Shown here: one piece after another, positions 55,123 through 63,910 of the stretch | Numbering within the stretch: the stretch's first letter is position 1 | Layout: each line of letters starts with the position of its first letter | Source of the DNA: QHVT01 sp036399015 | GTDB lineage: Bacteria > Acidobacteriota > Thermoanaerobaculia > Gp7-AA8 | Direction of reading: 5' to 3' | DNA: 64,000 nt | NCBI GenBank assembly: GCA_036399015.1 | Contig: DASWNW010000091.1 | Coordinates: 123,817-187,816, forward strand | Program-made: the position numbers and the translations under genes | The notes under the pieces: model-generated | What the model was told of the DNA's origin: nothing | What the model saw: the letters and a program-made list of their open reading frames with translations, nothing else | Databases searched by the model: none

Positions 55123-57437
55123 TCGCCGCCTGGCGCCGCTGGGTGCAGCCGGTCACGCGGGCGGCGGCGATCGCGCTGGTGCTGCTGCCGATGTGCTTCA
55201 CGGGCGGCGCGCTGCTGACCGGCCGGGTCTACGCGCCGATCGACCTCCCGTTCATGTCGGAGCCGCTGCAGGACTACGCGCGCGACTACGGCATCGGCGG
55301 CTTGTACAACGCCACGCTCTCCGACCTCTACATGCAGCTCATCCCCTGGCAGCACACCGTGCGGGACTCGCTCTCGCGCGGGCAGTGGCCGCTCTGGAAT
55401 CCCTACATGCTCTGCGGGAGCCTCCTCGCCGCGAACATGCAGTCGGCGGTGTACGACCCGCTGAACTGGATCGGGTTCCTCATCCCGCTGCCGCAGGCGC
55501 TGACGTTCGGCGCGGCGATGACCTTCCTCCTCGCGATCCTCTTCACCTTCGGCTTTGCCCGCGCCCTCGGACTGCGCGAGCTGCCGTCGCTGCTCGCCGG
55601 GGCGGCGTACGCCTTCAGCGGCTCCATGGCCTTCTTCGTCGCCTGGCCCCTCGGACGCGCCTGGGCGCTGCTGCCGCTCGTCCTCCTCGGCGTCCGTTTC
55701 GTCGTCCGCGAGACGAATGTCCGCGCGGCCGTGCTGCTCACGACCTCCTTCGTGCTGTTGCTCGTCACCGGCCATCCCGAGACGTCGCTGCACGTCTGCG
55801 TCCTCGGCGCCGCGTACGGCCTGTATGAGCTGCTGTCGACGCGCCGCTGGAAGGCGGCCGGACTGGCGGTGCTCTGCGGCGCGATCGCGCTGCTGCTGAC
55901 GGCGATCCTCCTCCTGCCCTTCTTCTCCGCCGTACCCCACACGCAGGAGCACTACTTCCGGCAGGTCTACTACGCCGAGATCGACCTCCCGGCGCCGCCG
56001 TCGCTCGCCGGGCATCGGGCCATGCTCTCGTTCTTCCCCTGGTACGGCGGCCAGCCGGAGCGGGCGAACGTCCTTCCGCACTGGTATCCGACCACGATCC
56101 GCCTCGGCAGCATCGCCTTCGCGCTCGCGTTCGCGGCATTCTGGCTGGCGCGCCGTCGCGAGGCCTGGTTCTTCGGCGGGATGGCGCTCTGCTGCTCGCT
56201 GATCGGGCTGAACGTCTGGCCGTTCGCGCACCTGCTGCACGAGTTGCCGGTGTTCGAGATCGCACTCAACGAGCGCTTCGCGTTCGGTGCGCTCTTCGCC
56301 TTCTCGGTGCTCGCCGCGATGGCTGTCGATGCGTGGCCGGAGTCGCGCCGCGAGTCGAGGCGGGCGGCGCTCGTGGCGGGCGCGCTGCTGGCGCTGCTCG
56401 CGACCGGAACGCTGCTCTTCGCGAAGCCGCTGATGGCCGAGGGGCTGAAGCCGGCGTTGCTGGCGCTGCTCGCGTCGGCGGAGCTGATCGCGCTCGCCGC
56501 CGTGGTCGTGCTCCTCTTCCTGCGCGCGCCGCGCCGCGTCGCGCTGCCGCTCGTCTTCGCGCTGCTGCTCGTGCAGCGGACGATCGTCGACGGCGCGATC
56601 TATCCGAGCCTGCCTGCGTCGGCGTTCTACCCGGCCATCCCGCTGCTGCGGCACATGCAGAACGACCAGAGCGGCCCGTTCAGGATGACCGGCCTGCACT
56701 ACGCCTTCCTTCCCGACGCCGCCGCGATGTATGGCCTGGAGGACGCGCGCGGCTATGAGGCGATGACGCTGCGCCGCACCGCCGAGACCTACTCGCTCTG
56801 GTCGCAGAAGGAGGGGGCGTCCTTCAACAACGTCTGGCAGAGGGAGAGGCCGTTCCTCTCCTTCCTCAACGTGAAGTACGCCCTCGGCTCGCTGCGCGAG
56901 GAGCCGGACGAGCAATGGAAGCTCGTGCTCCAGGACCGCAACTCGCGGCTCCTCGAAAACACCCGCGTGCTGCCGCGCGCGATCGTGCCGCGGTGGGTGC
57001 AGTACGTCCAGCCGAGCCGCAATCCGCCGCACGACATGAGCTTCGAACGCGACTTCGCCGAGCGCGCCTGGATCACCGCCGCCTATGCGCCGCACGAGAT
57101 CGCGAACGGACCGGGAACGCTGCAGATCCGCCGCCCGCGGATCGGCGCGCTCGACATCACCGCGGACATGGAGAACGACGGCTGGGTCGTGATCTCCGAG
57201 GCGGCGTGGCCGGGCTGGCGCGCGTACGTGGACGGCAAGCGGGTCGAGACGCACTACGCGAACCACGCCTTCCTCGGCGTCTTCGTGCCAAAAGGAACGC
57301 ACGAGCTCCGGCTCGTCTACCAGCCGGAGGGGTTCACGCGCGGGCGCAACATCACGCTGCTGACGATCGCCGCGCTGATCGTCTTTTTCGCGTTACGGCG
57401 CCACCGACTCCAGCAGCCACGCGCCGTAGGCGTCTGA
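55080..57437 (+). CDS. YfhO-like multi-spanning membrane protein, copy 2
   Basis: A 785-residue paralogue of the preceding gene, about 80 residues longer, with the same ordered blocks: PIDLPFMSEPLQDYARDYGI, LIPWQHTVRDSLSRGQWPLW, FFVAWPLGRAWALLPLVLLG, ETYSLWSQKEGASFNNVWQ and GWVVISEAAWPGWRAYVDGK. The tail (FTRGRNITLLTIAALIVFFA) has a last membrane helix. The two genes look like a tandem duplication that has since diverged. The 3' end overlaps convergent cutA by 45 bases, so the coding ends are tightly packed. Confidence 0.8.
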   Translation: MPAIFLYLATAAALIAAWRRWVQPVTRAAAIALVLLPMCFTGGALLTGRVYAPIDLPFMSEPLQDYARDYGIGGLYNATLSDLYMQLIPWQHTVRDSLSRGQWPLWNPYMLCGSLLAANMQSAVYDPLNWIGFLIPLPQALTFGAAMTFLLAILFTFGFARALGLRELPSLLAGAAYAFSGSMAFFVAWPLGRAWALLPLVLLGVRFVVRETNVRAAVLLTTSFVLLLVTGHPETSLHVCVLGAAYGLYELLSTRRWKAAGLAVLCGAIALLLTAILLLPFFSAVPHTQEHYFRQVYYAEIDLPAPPSLAGHRAMLSFFPWYGGQPERANVLPHWYPTTIRLGSIAFALAFAAFWLARRREAWFFGGMALCCSLIGLNVWPFAHLLHELPVFEIALNERFAFGALFAFSVLAAMAVDAWPESRRESRRAALVAGALLALLATGTLLFAKPLMAEGLKPALLALLASAELIALAAVVVLLFLRAPRRVALPLVFALLLVQRTIVDGAIYPSLPASAFYPAIPLLRHMQNDQSGPFRMTGLHYAFLPDAAAMYGLEDARGYEAMTLRRTAETYSLWSQKEGASFNNVWQRERPFLSFLNVKYALGSLREEPDEQWKLVLQDRNSRLLENTRVLPRAIVPRWVQYVQPSRNPPHDMSFERDFAERAWITAAYAPHEIANGPGTLQIRRPRIGALDITADMENDGWVVISEAAWPGWRAYVDGKRVETHYANHAFLGVFVPKGTHELRLVYQPEGFTRGRNITLLTIAALIVFFALRRHRLQQPRAVGV

Positions 57438-57710
57438 CGTCGCGCCGATCGGCAGCACCACGAGCTCCGGCACGTCGTACGGATGGCGCGAGAACAGCTC
57501 GTCCCGCAGCGCCTCGACGCGCGCGTCGGCCGTCTTGATGATCAGCAACTGCTCCGCGTCGTCCTGCACCTTCCCCTCCCAACGGTAGACGGAGTGGATG
57601 CGCTCCACGATGTTTACGCAGGCGGCGAGGCGCAGCTCGACCAGGGTGTGCGCGAGCGCCTTCGCGTCAAAGTCAGGGCCGACCGTCGTCAGGACGATGA
57701 CCGGGGTCAT
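57393..57710 (-). CDS. cutA: CutA-family divalent cation tolerance protein
   Basis: A 105-residue CutA1. Typical blocks are TLVELRLAACVNIVERIHSV, YRWEGKVQDDAEQLLIIKTA and HPYDVPELVVLPIGATSDAY, with the C-terminal YGAWLLESV. It forms a trimer and binds copper in E. coli; the wider role is uncertain. It overlaps the stop of the YfhO-like gene on the other strand and the upstream minus-strand gene by ATGA, so it is probably co-transcribed with that unknown gene. Confidence 0.93.
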   Translation of the reverse strand: MTPVIVLTTVGPDFDAKALAHTLVELRLAACVNIVERIHSVYRWEGKVQDDAEQLLIIKTADARVEALRDELFSRHPYDVPELVVLPIGATSDAYGAWLLESVAP

Positions 57711-58261
57711 CGCACGACGTCGAGGACCTGCTCGGCGGCGGCGCGGCCGGCGGCACGCACGACGCGGCGGACCTGCGCCCGCTCGATGTACGGAAGCGCG
57801 ATGTAGGCGAAGATCGAGCCGCCGCCGACGCCGATAGAAGTCGGCACCACGGCGGTGTTGCGCTTGCGAAGGTCGCGCGAGTCGAGCAGCTCCATGTCGG
57901 CGTCGTACACCCGCAGCTCCCCGACGAGCCGCGCCACGAGCACGCCGATCGAGACTCCGGCGTGGCGCGTTCCCACTCCCACTCCTCCATGCTCCACGCT
58001 CGACGCCTCGGCCGACATGATCTCGACGTAGTAGTCGGCCACCGGCGCGCCATCGCGCACCGCTTCGTCGTACGTGCGGACCGCGTCGAACGCGTCGACT
58101 CCGCGCGCGCGCAGCTCCCTGCGCAGCTCCGCGGCGACGTCGTCCTGCATCTCGTGCAGCCCGCGCAGCACGCCGACGCGCAGCGCCGGACGCTCGACGT
58201 CGAAGGCATGGGCAACACCCGAAGGGGCGATCAGCAGCATCGCAATCAGCAGGCGTTTCAT
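57707..58261 (-). CDS. Secreted protein of unknown function
   Basis: A 184-residue protein with a signal peptide (RLLIAMLLIAPSGVAHAFDV). The body alternates helix and strand (AAELRRELRARGVDAFDAVR; APVADYYVEIMSAE; VARLVGELRVYDADMELLDS) and ends in a helical GRAAAEQVLDVV. No family was recognised; it may be a small periplasmic domain. It overlaps cutA by ATGA. The neighbouring mtgA is divergent with a 24-base gap. Confidence 0.6.
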   Translation of the reverse strand: MKRLLIAMLLIAPSGVAHAFDVERPALRVGVLRGLHEMQDDVAAELRRELRARGVDAFDAVRTYDEAVRDGAPVADYYVEIMSAEASSVEHGGVGVGTRHAGVSIGVLVARLVGELRVYDADMELLDSRDLRKRNTAVVPTSIGVGGGSIFAYIALPYIERAQVRRVVRAAGRAAAEQVLDVVR

Positions 58262-58285
58262 GCCGGCTAGTTTATCCTTTCCGCG

Positions 58286-59245
58286 GTGTTCAAGCGCGTC
58301 CTGCTGATCCTCCTCGCCGCGCTGGCCGCGTGGCTTCTCTTCGAGCTGGTCACGTTTCCCGACGTCACCAGACTCAAAAACGCGCCGCCGAAGACGACCG
58401 CGTTCATGGAGCAGCGCAAGAAGCAGTTGCGCGCCGAGGGGAAGAGCGACGACCTGAAATGGGAATGGGTCCCGTACGGCCGCATCTCGCCGTACCTGCG
58501 GCGCGGGGTCCTCGTCGCGGAAGACAACTCCTTCTACGAGCATGAAGGCGTTGACACGAAAGGGCTGAAGGAGGCGTTCGAGCGCAACCTGAAACGCCGC
58601 AAGCTGACGCACGGCGGCTCGACGATCACGCAGCAGCTCGCGAAGAACCTCTACCTCTCGCCGTCGCGCAATCCGGTCCGCAAGGTGCGCGAGTACTTCA
58701 TCGCCCGCTCGCTCGAGAAGCACCTCACCAAGAAGCGCATCCTGGAGATCTACCTGAACGTGGTGGAGATGGGGGAGCGCGTCTACGGCGCCGAGGCGGC
58801 GGCGCGCCACTACTTCGGCAAGTCGGCGTCCGCGCTCTCGACGCGCGAGGCTGCGTTGCTCGCGGGATGTCTCCCGAACCCGCGCGTCATGAATCCCGGC
58901 AACCCGAACAAACGCCTGCGCGCCCGCCAGCGCATGATCCTCTCGCGCATGCGCCGCTGGGGCTACCTCCTCGAGCGCGAGGTGTTGACGGAGAAGAAGA
59001 AGGAGCCGGCGAAGACGGAGACGACGGACACGGAAACAATGGCCGATTCCGCACTGGCAACCGACACGAGTTCCTCGGGTTCCTCGGTTCCTCCGAGTTC
59101 CTCGGCAGAAGAGCCGCCGCCCCCACCCGAGGAACCGAGGAACCCCGAGGAACCCGAGGAACCCGAGGAACCGAGGAACCCCGAGGAACCGAGGAACCCC
59201 GAGGAACCCCCCACGGCAACCAATCCCCCTCCAACCAACACCTGA
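58286..59245 (+). CDS. mtgA: Monofunctional peptidoglycan transglycosylase
   Basis: A 319-residue GT51 enzyme with an N-terminal membrane anchor (VLLILLAALAAWLLFELVTF). The catalytic Glu79 lies in VAEDNSFYEHEG, followed by KRRKLTHGGSTITQQLAKNL, RKVREYFIARSLEKHLTKKR and EIYLNVVEMGERVYGAEAAA. It polymerises lipid II into glycan strands. The last 80 residues form a Glu/Pro/Asn-rich tail (PEEPEEPEEPRNPEEPRNPE) encoded by a CGAGGAACC-type repeat array and unlikely to belong to the catalytic fold. GTG is the start. Confidence 0.93.
   Translation: MFKRVLLILLAALAAWLLFELVTFPDVTRLKNAPPKTTAFMEQRKKQLRAEGKSDDLKWEWVPYGRISPYLRRGVLVAEDNSFYEHEGVDTKGLKEAFERNLKRRKLTHGGSTITQQLAKNLYLSPSRNPVRKVREYFIARSLEKHLTKKRILEIYLNVVEMGERVYGAEAAARHYFGKSASALSTREAALLAGCLPNPRVMNPGNPNKRLRARQRMILSRMRRWGYLLEREVLTEKKKEPAKTETTDTETMADSALATDTSSSGSSVPPSSSAEEPPPPPEEPRNPEEPEEPEEPRNPEEPRNPEEPPTATNPPPTNT
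59068..59212. repeat. Inverted CGAGGAACC-type word array in the mtgA tail
   Basis: Left arm: four copies of TTCCTCG-type words in 59068-59105. Right arm after 21 bases: nine copies of CGAGGAACC-type words of seven to nine bases in 59127-59212. Both arms are translated at the end of mtgA, giving Ser/Gly-rich and then PEE/PRN repeats. Unequal unit length suggests expansion of the right arm. Confidence 0.85.
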
Positions 59246-59259
59246 CCGGGAGCACACGC

Positions 59260-59637
59260 ATGGAACAACACATCAAGATCCTGTCGGTCCTGTTCGTCCT
59301 CTTCGGGATCCTCGGCGTGGTGGTCGCAGTTGCCATCGGCATCTTCGGCGCGAGCGCGGTCGGCACCATCCTCCTCTCCGACACCAGCGAAGAAGCGCGC
59401 GCGGCGTCGGCGATGATCGGCGGCTGCGTGACCATCATCGCCATCCTCTTCGCCGCGCTGTCGATCCCGAGCATCATCGCCGGCTGGGGACTGTCGCAGC
59501 GCAAGTCGTGGGCGCGCATTCTGACCATCATCCTCGGCGTCCTTGCACTTCCGCACATGCCCGTGGGCACCGCGCTCGGCATCTACGCCGTCATCGTCAT
59601 GTTCAACGACGAGACGAAGACTTTGCTAACTGCGTAA
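59260..59637 (+). CDS. Small membrane protein with four helices
   Basis: A 125-residue protein with about four hydrophobic segments (ILSVLFVLFGILGVVVAVAI, AMIGGCVTIIAILFAALSIP, WARILTIILGVLALP and VGTALGIYAVIVMF). GWGLSQRKSWARILTII is similar in layout to DUF-type stress-associated membrane proteins, but no family is certain. The start has GGGAG nine bases upstream. It is 14 bases downstream of mtgA and probably co-transcribed. Function is unknown. Confidence 0.7.
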   Translation: MEQHIKILSVLFVLFGILGVVVAVAIGIFGASAVGTILLSDTSEEARAASAMIGGCVTIIAILFAALSIPSIIAGWGLSQRKSWARILTIILGVLALPHMPVGTALGIYAVIVMFNDETKTLLTA

Positions 59638-59688
59638 ATTCAATCACTTCCCGGACGTGGTCCGTCTTTTGCCCTTGGCAGCCATCGG

Positions 59689-60459
59689 ATGAAGCAGCGC
59701 GACTACAGAATCATCTGCGATTGCCAGCGCCACGCGCGCCGTGAGAAAAGCCTTCTCCGGCGCGGCGCTCGCGTCGTGTCGCGCGCCGTGGCCGTGCTGG
59801 TGACGCTGCCGCTCGCGTTCGCGGCCTTCGACGTCCCGACGTCGGCGATGAACTTCGACCTGCGCGCCGTGAAGACGCCGCTCCTGAAGAAAGAGCGCGC
59901 CAGGCAACTGCCGATCTTCACCACCCCCGCCGTGCGCGAGCAGTTCTTGACCGGCGAGCCGCTGGCGGCTCCGACCCTCGAGGTTTTCAAGGAACAGTAC
60001 TTCCGCCGCAACGTCCCTTACGGCGCGATCATCGTGCGCGAGGCGCGCAGGAACAATCTCCCGCCGGAGCTCGTCGCCGCAATGGTGCATACGGAATCCG
60101 ATTTCCGGCCCACGCTCGTCTCCAATAAGAGCGCACAGGGACTGATGCAGATCGTCCCCAGCACCGCGCGCATTCTCGGCATCCGCAATCCGTTCGACCC
60201 TGAAGAGAACATTGCCGCCGGGACGAAGTACTACCGCTATCTGCTCGACCGTTTCGACAATCAGACCATGGCCCTTGCCGCATATAACGCCGGCCCGGGC
60301 AACGTCTCCCGTTTCGGCGGCGTGCCGCCGTTCGGCGAGACCCGCTCCTATATCGCCAAGGTCAACCGCCGCACGCACCGCTACCGCCAGCGCGTCCATA
60401 ACAATTACCTGGCCACGCTGCGCGTGACGCGCGCCAGCGCCACCGCCACGGCACACTGA
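59689..60459 (+). CDS. Soluble lytic murein transglycosylase-type (SLT) protein
   Basis: A 256-residue protein. An N-terminal hydrophobic segment (VVSRAVAVLVTLPLAFAAFD) may be a signal or anchor. The SLT domain (about 115-235) carries the catalytic Glu136 in HTESDFRP, GLMQIVPSTARILGI, AAYNAGPGNVSRFGG and FGETRSYIAKV. It cleaves glycan strands to 1,6-anhydromuramyl products. It follows mtgA by 440 bases, so both synthesis and breakdown of glycan are encoded here. The N-terminal arginine-rich stretch is longer than usual. Confidence 0.9.
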   Translation: MKQRDYRIICDCQRHARREKSLLRRGARVVSRAVAVLVTLPLAFAAFDVPTSAMNFDLRAVKTPLLKKERARQLPIFTTPAVREQFLTGEPLAAPTLEVFKEQYFRRNVPYGAIIVREARRNNLPPELVAAMVHTESDFRPTLVSNKSAQGLMQIVPSTARILGIRNPFDPEENIAAGTKYYRYLLDRFDNQTMALAAYNAGPGNVSRFGGVPPFGETRSYIAKVNRRTHRYRQRVHNNYLATLRVTRASATATAH

Positions 60460-60474
60460 GCGCGCGCGGCACGC

Positions 60475-60480
60475 TAGAAT
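60475..60480 (+). promoter_or_regulatory. Leaderless-type -10 before the first PilZ-like gene
   Basis: TAGAAT lies eight bases before ATG 60489 and is flanked by a perfect 7-bp inverted repeat GGCACGC (60468-60474) / GCGTGCC (60482-60488). No ribosome site is visible. Transcription would start about at the ATG. Confidence 0.55.
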
Positions 60481-60488
60481 GGCGTGCC

Positions 60489-61145
60489 ATGCAACTGCAG
60501 CAGCCGGCGGGCGAAGAGCGACGCGAGTTTCAGCGGATCCGGCTCCAGTCTCCCGTTCCCGGAACCTTCGGCACCACGGCCGTTTCCATTGTGGAAGCGG
60601 GGGTGCTCGGCGCGCGCATTCAGCACGCGTTACCGCTCGACGTCACAAAAGGCGAGCTCCGTTTTTCACACGGTGGAAACGAGATCGCCATGCGCTGTGA
60701 GGTCGTGCGGACGTTCAGTACCGACCAATCGCGTTATCCCGACGCCGGGTTCATGTCCGGCCTCCGCTTTGTAGCCGCCATTGGCGAGTCGGGCGACAAC
60801 CTGCGCGAGATGCTCGCGCACCTCGTCACGTATGCGCTCGACCACCGCTTCGACGCGTCGGCCACGCGCCTGCGTTTGCGCGCGGTCGACGGCGACAAGA
60901 CCGTGCGAGGCGTCGACGCACAATTCATCTCTTACAGGCTGGAGAACGGCGCGTGGCGCAAGCGGCACGTTTTCCTGCCGGAGCAGCCTGCGGCCGGTTT
61001 CACTGTGGCGCGCGGCGAAGATGCGGACGAGATGCAGCGCCTCTGTGCCGTATACGAGGCGTCCGATCCGGAAGGGCGCCGGCTGATCCGCCTTTTTGCG
61101 GAGCTGAGCGTCAGCGACGTGCTGCAGATCCCGCCGTCGACGTGA
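60489..61145 (+). CDS. PilZ-type protein, copy 1
   Basis: A 218-residue protein. An N-terminal PilZ-like domain (RREFQRIRLQSPVPG, then a VEAGVLGARIQH strand in place of the usual DxSxxG) covers about 8-105. The C-terminal 110 residues form a second domain shared with the paralogue at 63189: RKRHVFLPEQPAAGFTVARG and PEGRRLIRLFAELSV. PilZ domains bind c-di-GMP through an RxxxR motif (RREFQR) and D/NxSxxG; the second motif is not conserved here, so nucleotide binding is uncertain. It overlaps the convergent kinase gene by 35 bases. Confidence 0.7.
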   Translation: MQLQQPAGEERREFQRIRLQSPVPGTFGTTAVSIVEAGVLGARIQHALPLDVTKGELRFSHGGNEIAMRCEVVRTFSTDQSRYPDAGFMSGLRFVAAIGESGDNLREMLAHLVTYALDHRFDASATRLRLRAVDGDKTVRGVDAQFISYRLENGAWRKRHVFLPEQPAAGFTVARGEDADEMQRLCAVYEASDPEGRRLIRLFAELSVSDVLQIPPST

Positions 61146-63108
61146 GCGTCTCCCGCTCGCTGCTCTGCGCCAGCGGGAGCGTGAAATAGAACTGCGTTCC
61201 CCGCCCCTGCTCGCTCTCCACCCAGATCCTGCCGCCGTGCGACTCCACGATTCCCTTCGCGATCGGCAGCCCGAGTCCCGCCCCCATGCGCTCGGTGCGC
61301 TTGGCCTGCCAGTAGGGGCTGAAGATGTCGTTGAGGTTTTCCTTCGGGATGCCGGGGCCGGTGTCGGCGACCATGATCAGCATCTCGCCGTCGCGGCGCG
61401 TGGCGCGCACGTCGATGCGGCCGCCCGGAGGCGTGAACTTCATCGCGTTCCCGATCAGGTTCGACAGCACCTGCATGATGCGGTGGCGGTCGGCGTGCAC
61501 CGGCGGCAACTCGTCGTCGACGTGATACAGCATCGACACCTGCGCGGCGCCCGCCTGCGCGCGGAAGAGCTCCTCCGCCTCGTGCAGCAGGTCCCGCGCT
61601 TCCACGGTGGCGAGCTCGATCGGCAGCCGCTTGCCGCCGTCGAGGCGCGTGACGTCGAGGAGGTCGGCGATGAGGCGGTTCATCCGCTTCGTGGAGAGCA
61701 CGATCGTGTCGAGCTGGTCGCGGTCCTCTTCGGACAGCGAGTCCGACATCAGCAGCAGCGACGCGCCGAGGGAGACGGCGCTGAGCGGATTGCGGAGATC
61801 GTGCGAGACGATGGCCAGCACTTCCTCCCGCGCCCGCACCGCCTGCAGCGACTCGAGGTAGAGGCGAGCGTTGTCGATCGACAGCGACGCGCGCCGCGCC
61901 AGCTCGGCGAACAGCGGCAGGTCGTGCGTGGTGAACGGCCGATTCTCGGCGGAGATGGCGGCGGCGATGCCGATGGTCTGTCCGCGGCTGACGAGCGGCA
62001 GGAAGACGAGCGTGCGGTTGTCGCCGTCGCTCGCGCCGGTGATGTACGAGTAGAGCCCCGAGGCCGAGCCGACCAGCGCCGGCTCCGCCGCCTGCATGAT
62101 CCGCACGAGCCCTTCCGGGACCTCGCGACGCACGGTGCCGATGCTCGACGCGTACAGCGCCTCGTCCTCCGGATTCCGGTGCGCCACCGCCACGCGTCGC
62201 AGCCCGCCCCCCTCCGCCTCGGCGATGTCGACGACCGACATCTCCGCCAGGTTCGGGACGATGAGGCGCGCCAGCGTGGCGATCGTGTGCTCGTACTCGA
62301 GCGACGCGGCGAGCTCCTGCCCCGCGGCGGCCAGGAAGGCGGCACGGCGCTCCTCCCGCTCGGCGGCCTCGCGCGCGCGCTGAGCCTCGTTCGTCTCACG
62401 CTCCGCGTCGAGGCGCCGCCGCATCGCCTCACGCGCGAGAAGGCGCATCTGCCGGCCCAGTCCCGCGACGAGCAACGCCGACGTGAGGGCGAGCAGCGTG
62501 AGCACGATCGTGAGCCAGCGGTTGATCCGCTCCGCCTCGCTCATCCGGCGCAGGCGCCAGTCGATCGCCGCCTGCAGCTCGATCTCCAGCTCCGAGGCGG
62601 CGATGAGCGACTTCTCGTACGCGCCGTGGCTCTCGAAGAGACGCGAGAGGAACACCTCGTGAGGCAACTGACGGGAGAGGAACTCGCCGCGCGCCACGCC
62701 GTTGTGCCACCGGCTCGTCTGCATGAAGAGCGCGCTGAGGTCCTGCCCCAGTTCCTCGTCCAGGCCGGGGAGGAGCTGGGCGAGCTTCCGGCGGTTCATC
62801 TCCTGCCGCTCGACCAGCGCGTAGTACTCGCGCCGGTAGTTCGACTGCCCGGTCACCTGATAGGCGATGAGCTTGTCGACCTCCGCCGACAGGTCCATCT
62901 GGATGTAGTTCGCCGCCTGGCGGGCCGGCTCCGCGACGCGCGTGATCTCCTCACGCATCTTCTTCGTCTTGTTTGCGACGATGACCGGCAGCACCGCCAG
63001 CGAGAGCAGGGAGACGATGATGAACACGACCGGAACGACAGTCGTCCACGTGCTCTCCGGCCCGACGCGCCAGATGCTGCGTCGATCGCTGAGTCCCGGT
63101 GGATTCAA
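61111..63108 (-). CDS. Membrane-bound GAF sensor histidine kinase
   Basis: A 665-residue kinase starting at TTG. Two membrane helices (VVPVVFIIVSLLSLAVLPVI and WLTIVLTLLALTSALLVAGL) bound a CHASE3-like helical periplasmic domain (about 45-190). A coiled-coil linker and a GAF domain (about 255-420; LARLIVPNLAEMSVVDIAEA) follow, then HisKA with VLAIVSHDLRNPLSAVSLGA, N box SNLIGNAMKFT, and G boxes DTGPGIPKE, GAGLGLPIAKGI. It has no attached receiver. Flanked by two PilZ-like paralogues on the other strand, it probably shares a pathway with them. Confidence 0.92.
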   Translation of the reverse strand: MNPPGLSDRRSIWRVGPESTWTTVVPVVFIIVSLLSLAVLPVIVANKTKKMREEITRVAEPARQAANYIQMDLSAEVDKLIAYQVTGQSNYRREYYALVERQEMNRRKLAQLLPGLDEELGQDLSALFMQTSRWHNGVARGEFLSRQLPHEVFLSRLFESHGAYEKSLIAASELEIELQAAIDWRLRRMSEAERINRWLTIVLTLLALTSALLVAGLGRQMRLLAREAMRRRLDAERETNEAQRAREAAEREERRAAFLAAAGQELAASLEYEHTIATLARLIVPNLAEMSVVDIAEAEGGGLRRVAVAHRNPEDEALYASSIGTVRREVPEGLVRIMQAAEPALVGSASGLYSYITGASDGDNRTLVFLPLVSRGQTIGIAAAISAENRPFTTHDLPLFAELARRASLSIDNARLYLESLQAVRAREEVLAIVSHDLRNPLSAVSLGASLLLMSDSLSEEDRDQLDTIVLSTKRMNRLIADLLDVTRLDGGKRLPIELATVEARDLLHEAEELFRAQAGAAQVSMLYHVDDELPPVHADRHRIMQVLSNLIGNAMKFTPPGGRIDVRATRRDGEMLIMVADTGPGIPKENLNDIFSPYWQAKRTERMGAGLGLPIAKGIVESHGGRIWVESEQGRGTQFYFTLPLAQSSERETLTSTAGSAARR

Positions 63109-63188
63109 ACGGTTCCTCTGGTGTCCTGCGCTCCTGCCTTCACCGTGAGTCTGAGCAAGTGCCTTACCACGTTACACTTTCCGTCTCT

Positions 63189-63845
63189 ATGGTGCGTGAC
63201 GACCGGCGCGAGTTCCAGCGCCTCAAGCTTTCCAAGCCGATCCTGGCCACGCTGCGCGAATCTACCGCGAACGCGCTCGTCCTGGACGTCGGCTTCGCCG
63301 GCGCCTTCCTGGAACACTATGGCACGGCCGAGCCCGGCGATCGCTTCACCCTGACATTCCGCTGGCAGGGAGCCGACGTCGAGCTCCCCTGCGAGGTGGC
63401 GCGCAGCATCGTCGTGCGCGACCCGGGCGGCGACGGGAAGAGCACCGTCTCCCACACCGGCGTCCGCTTCGTCGATCCCGCCGAGGAGCCGCTGCGCCTG
63501 CTGCAGGACCTCATCACCACCTTCGTCGGCCGCATCCTCACCGCCCAGAAGGCGAACGCCTCCGGCGACGACCGCGGCGAGTCCGCCGGCGCCACGATCC
63601 TCGCCCGCCTCGGCGAGGCGCGCCGGATGCGCTCCCGCGGCTACATCAGCTATCACCTCAAGGACAACACCTGGTGGCGCATCCCCTCGGAATCCCCGAA
63701 ACAGCCGGTCGACGGCTTCACCGTCGGCGCGCATGAGGACGAGGACGACCTGGAGGCGCTCTGCCGGACGTATGAAGGGGCCGACGAGGAAGGCCGCCAC
63801 CTGATCCGCCTCGTGGCCGAGCTCAGCGTCCGCAAGGACCAGTAG
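63189..63845 (+). CDS. PilZ-type protein, copy 2
   Basis: A 218-residue paralogue of the protein at 60489, of identical length. The PilZ-like part is DDRREFQRLKLSKPILATLR then VLDVGFAGAFLEHYGTA; the C-terminal domain is SRGYISYHLKDNTWWRIPSE and EEGRHLIRLVAELSV. The RREFQR motif is kept; the second motif reads DVGFAG, close to DxSxxG but with Gly for Ser. Upstream is TACACT ten bases before ATG, so the start may again be nearly leaderless. The two copies flank the histidine kinase symmetrically. Confidence 0.75.
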   Translation: MVRDDRREFQRLKLSKPILATLRESTANALVLDVGFAGAFLEHYGTAEPGDRFTLTFRWQGADVELPCEVARSIVVRDPGGDGKSTVSHTGVRFVDPAEEPLRLLQDLITTFVGRILTAQKANASGDDRGESAGATILARLGEARRMRSRGYISYHLKDNTWWRIPSESPKQPVDGFTVGAHEDEDDLEALCRTYEGADEEGRHLIRLVAELSVRKDQ

Positions 63846-63910
63846 CGCGCGCCTGGTCGGCCGTCATCGCCGCGCCGACGGCGGTAACGCGGCAGGCGTA
63901 CAAAACGCGG

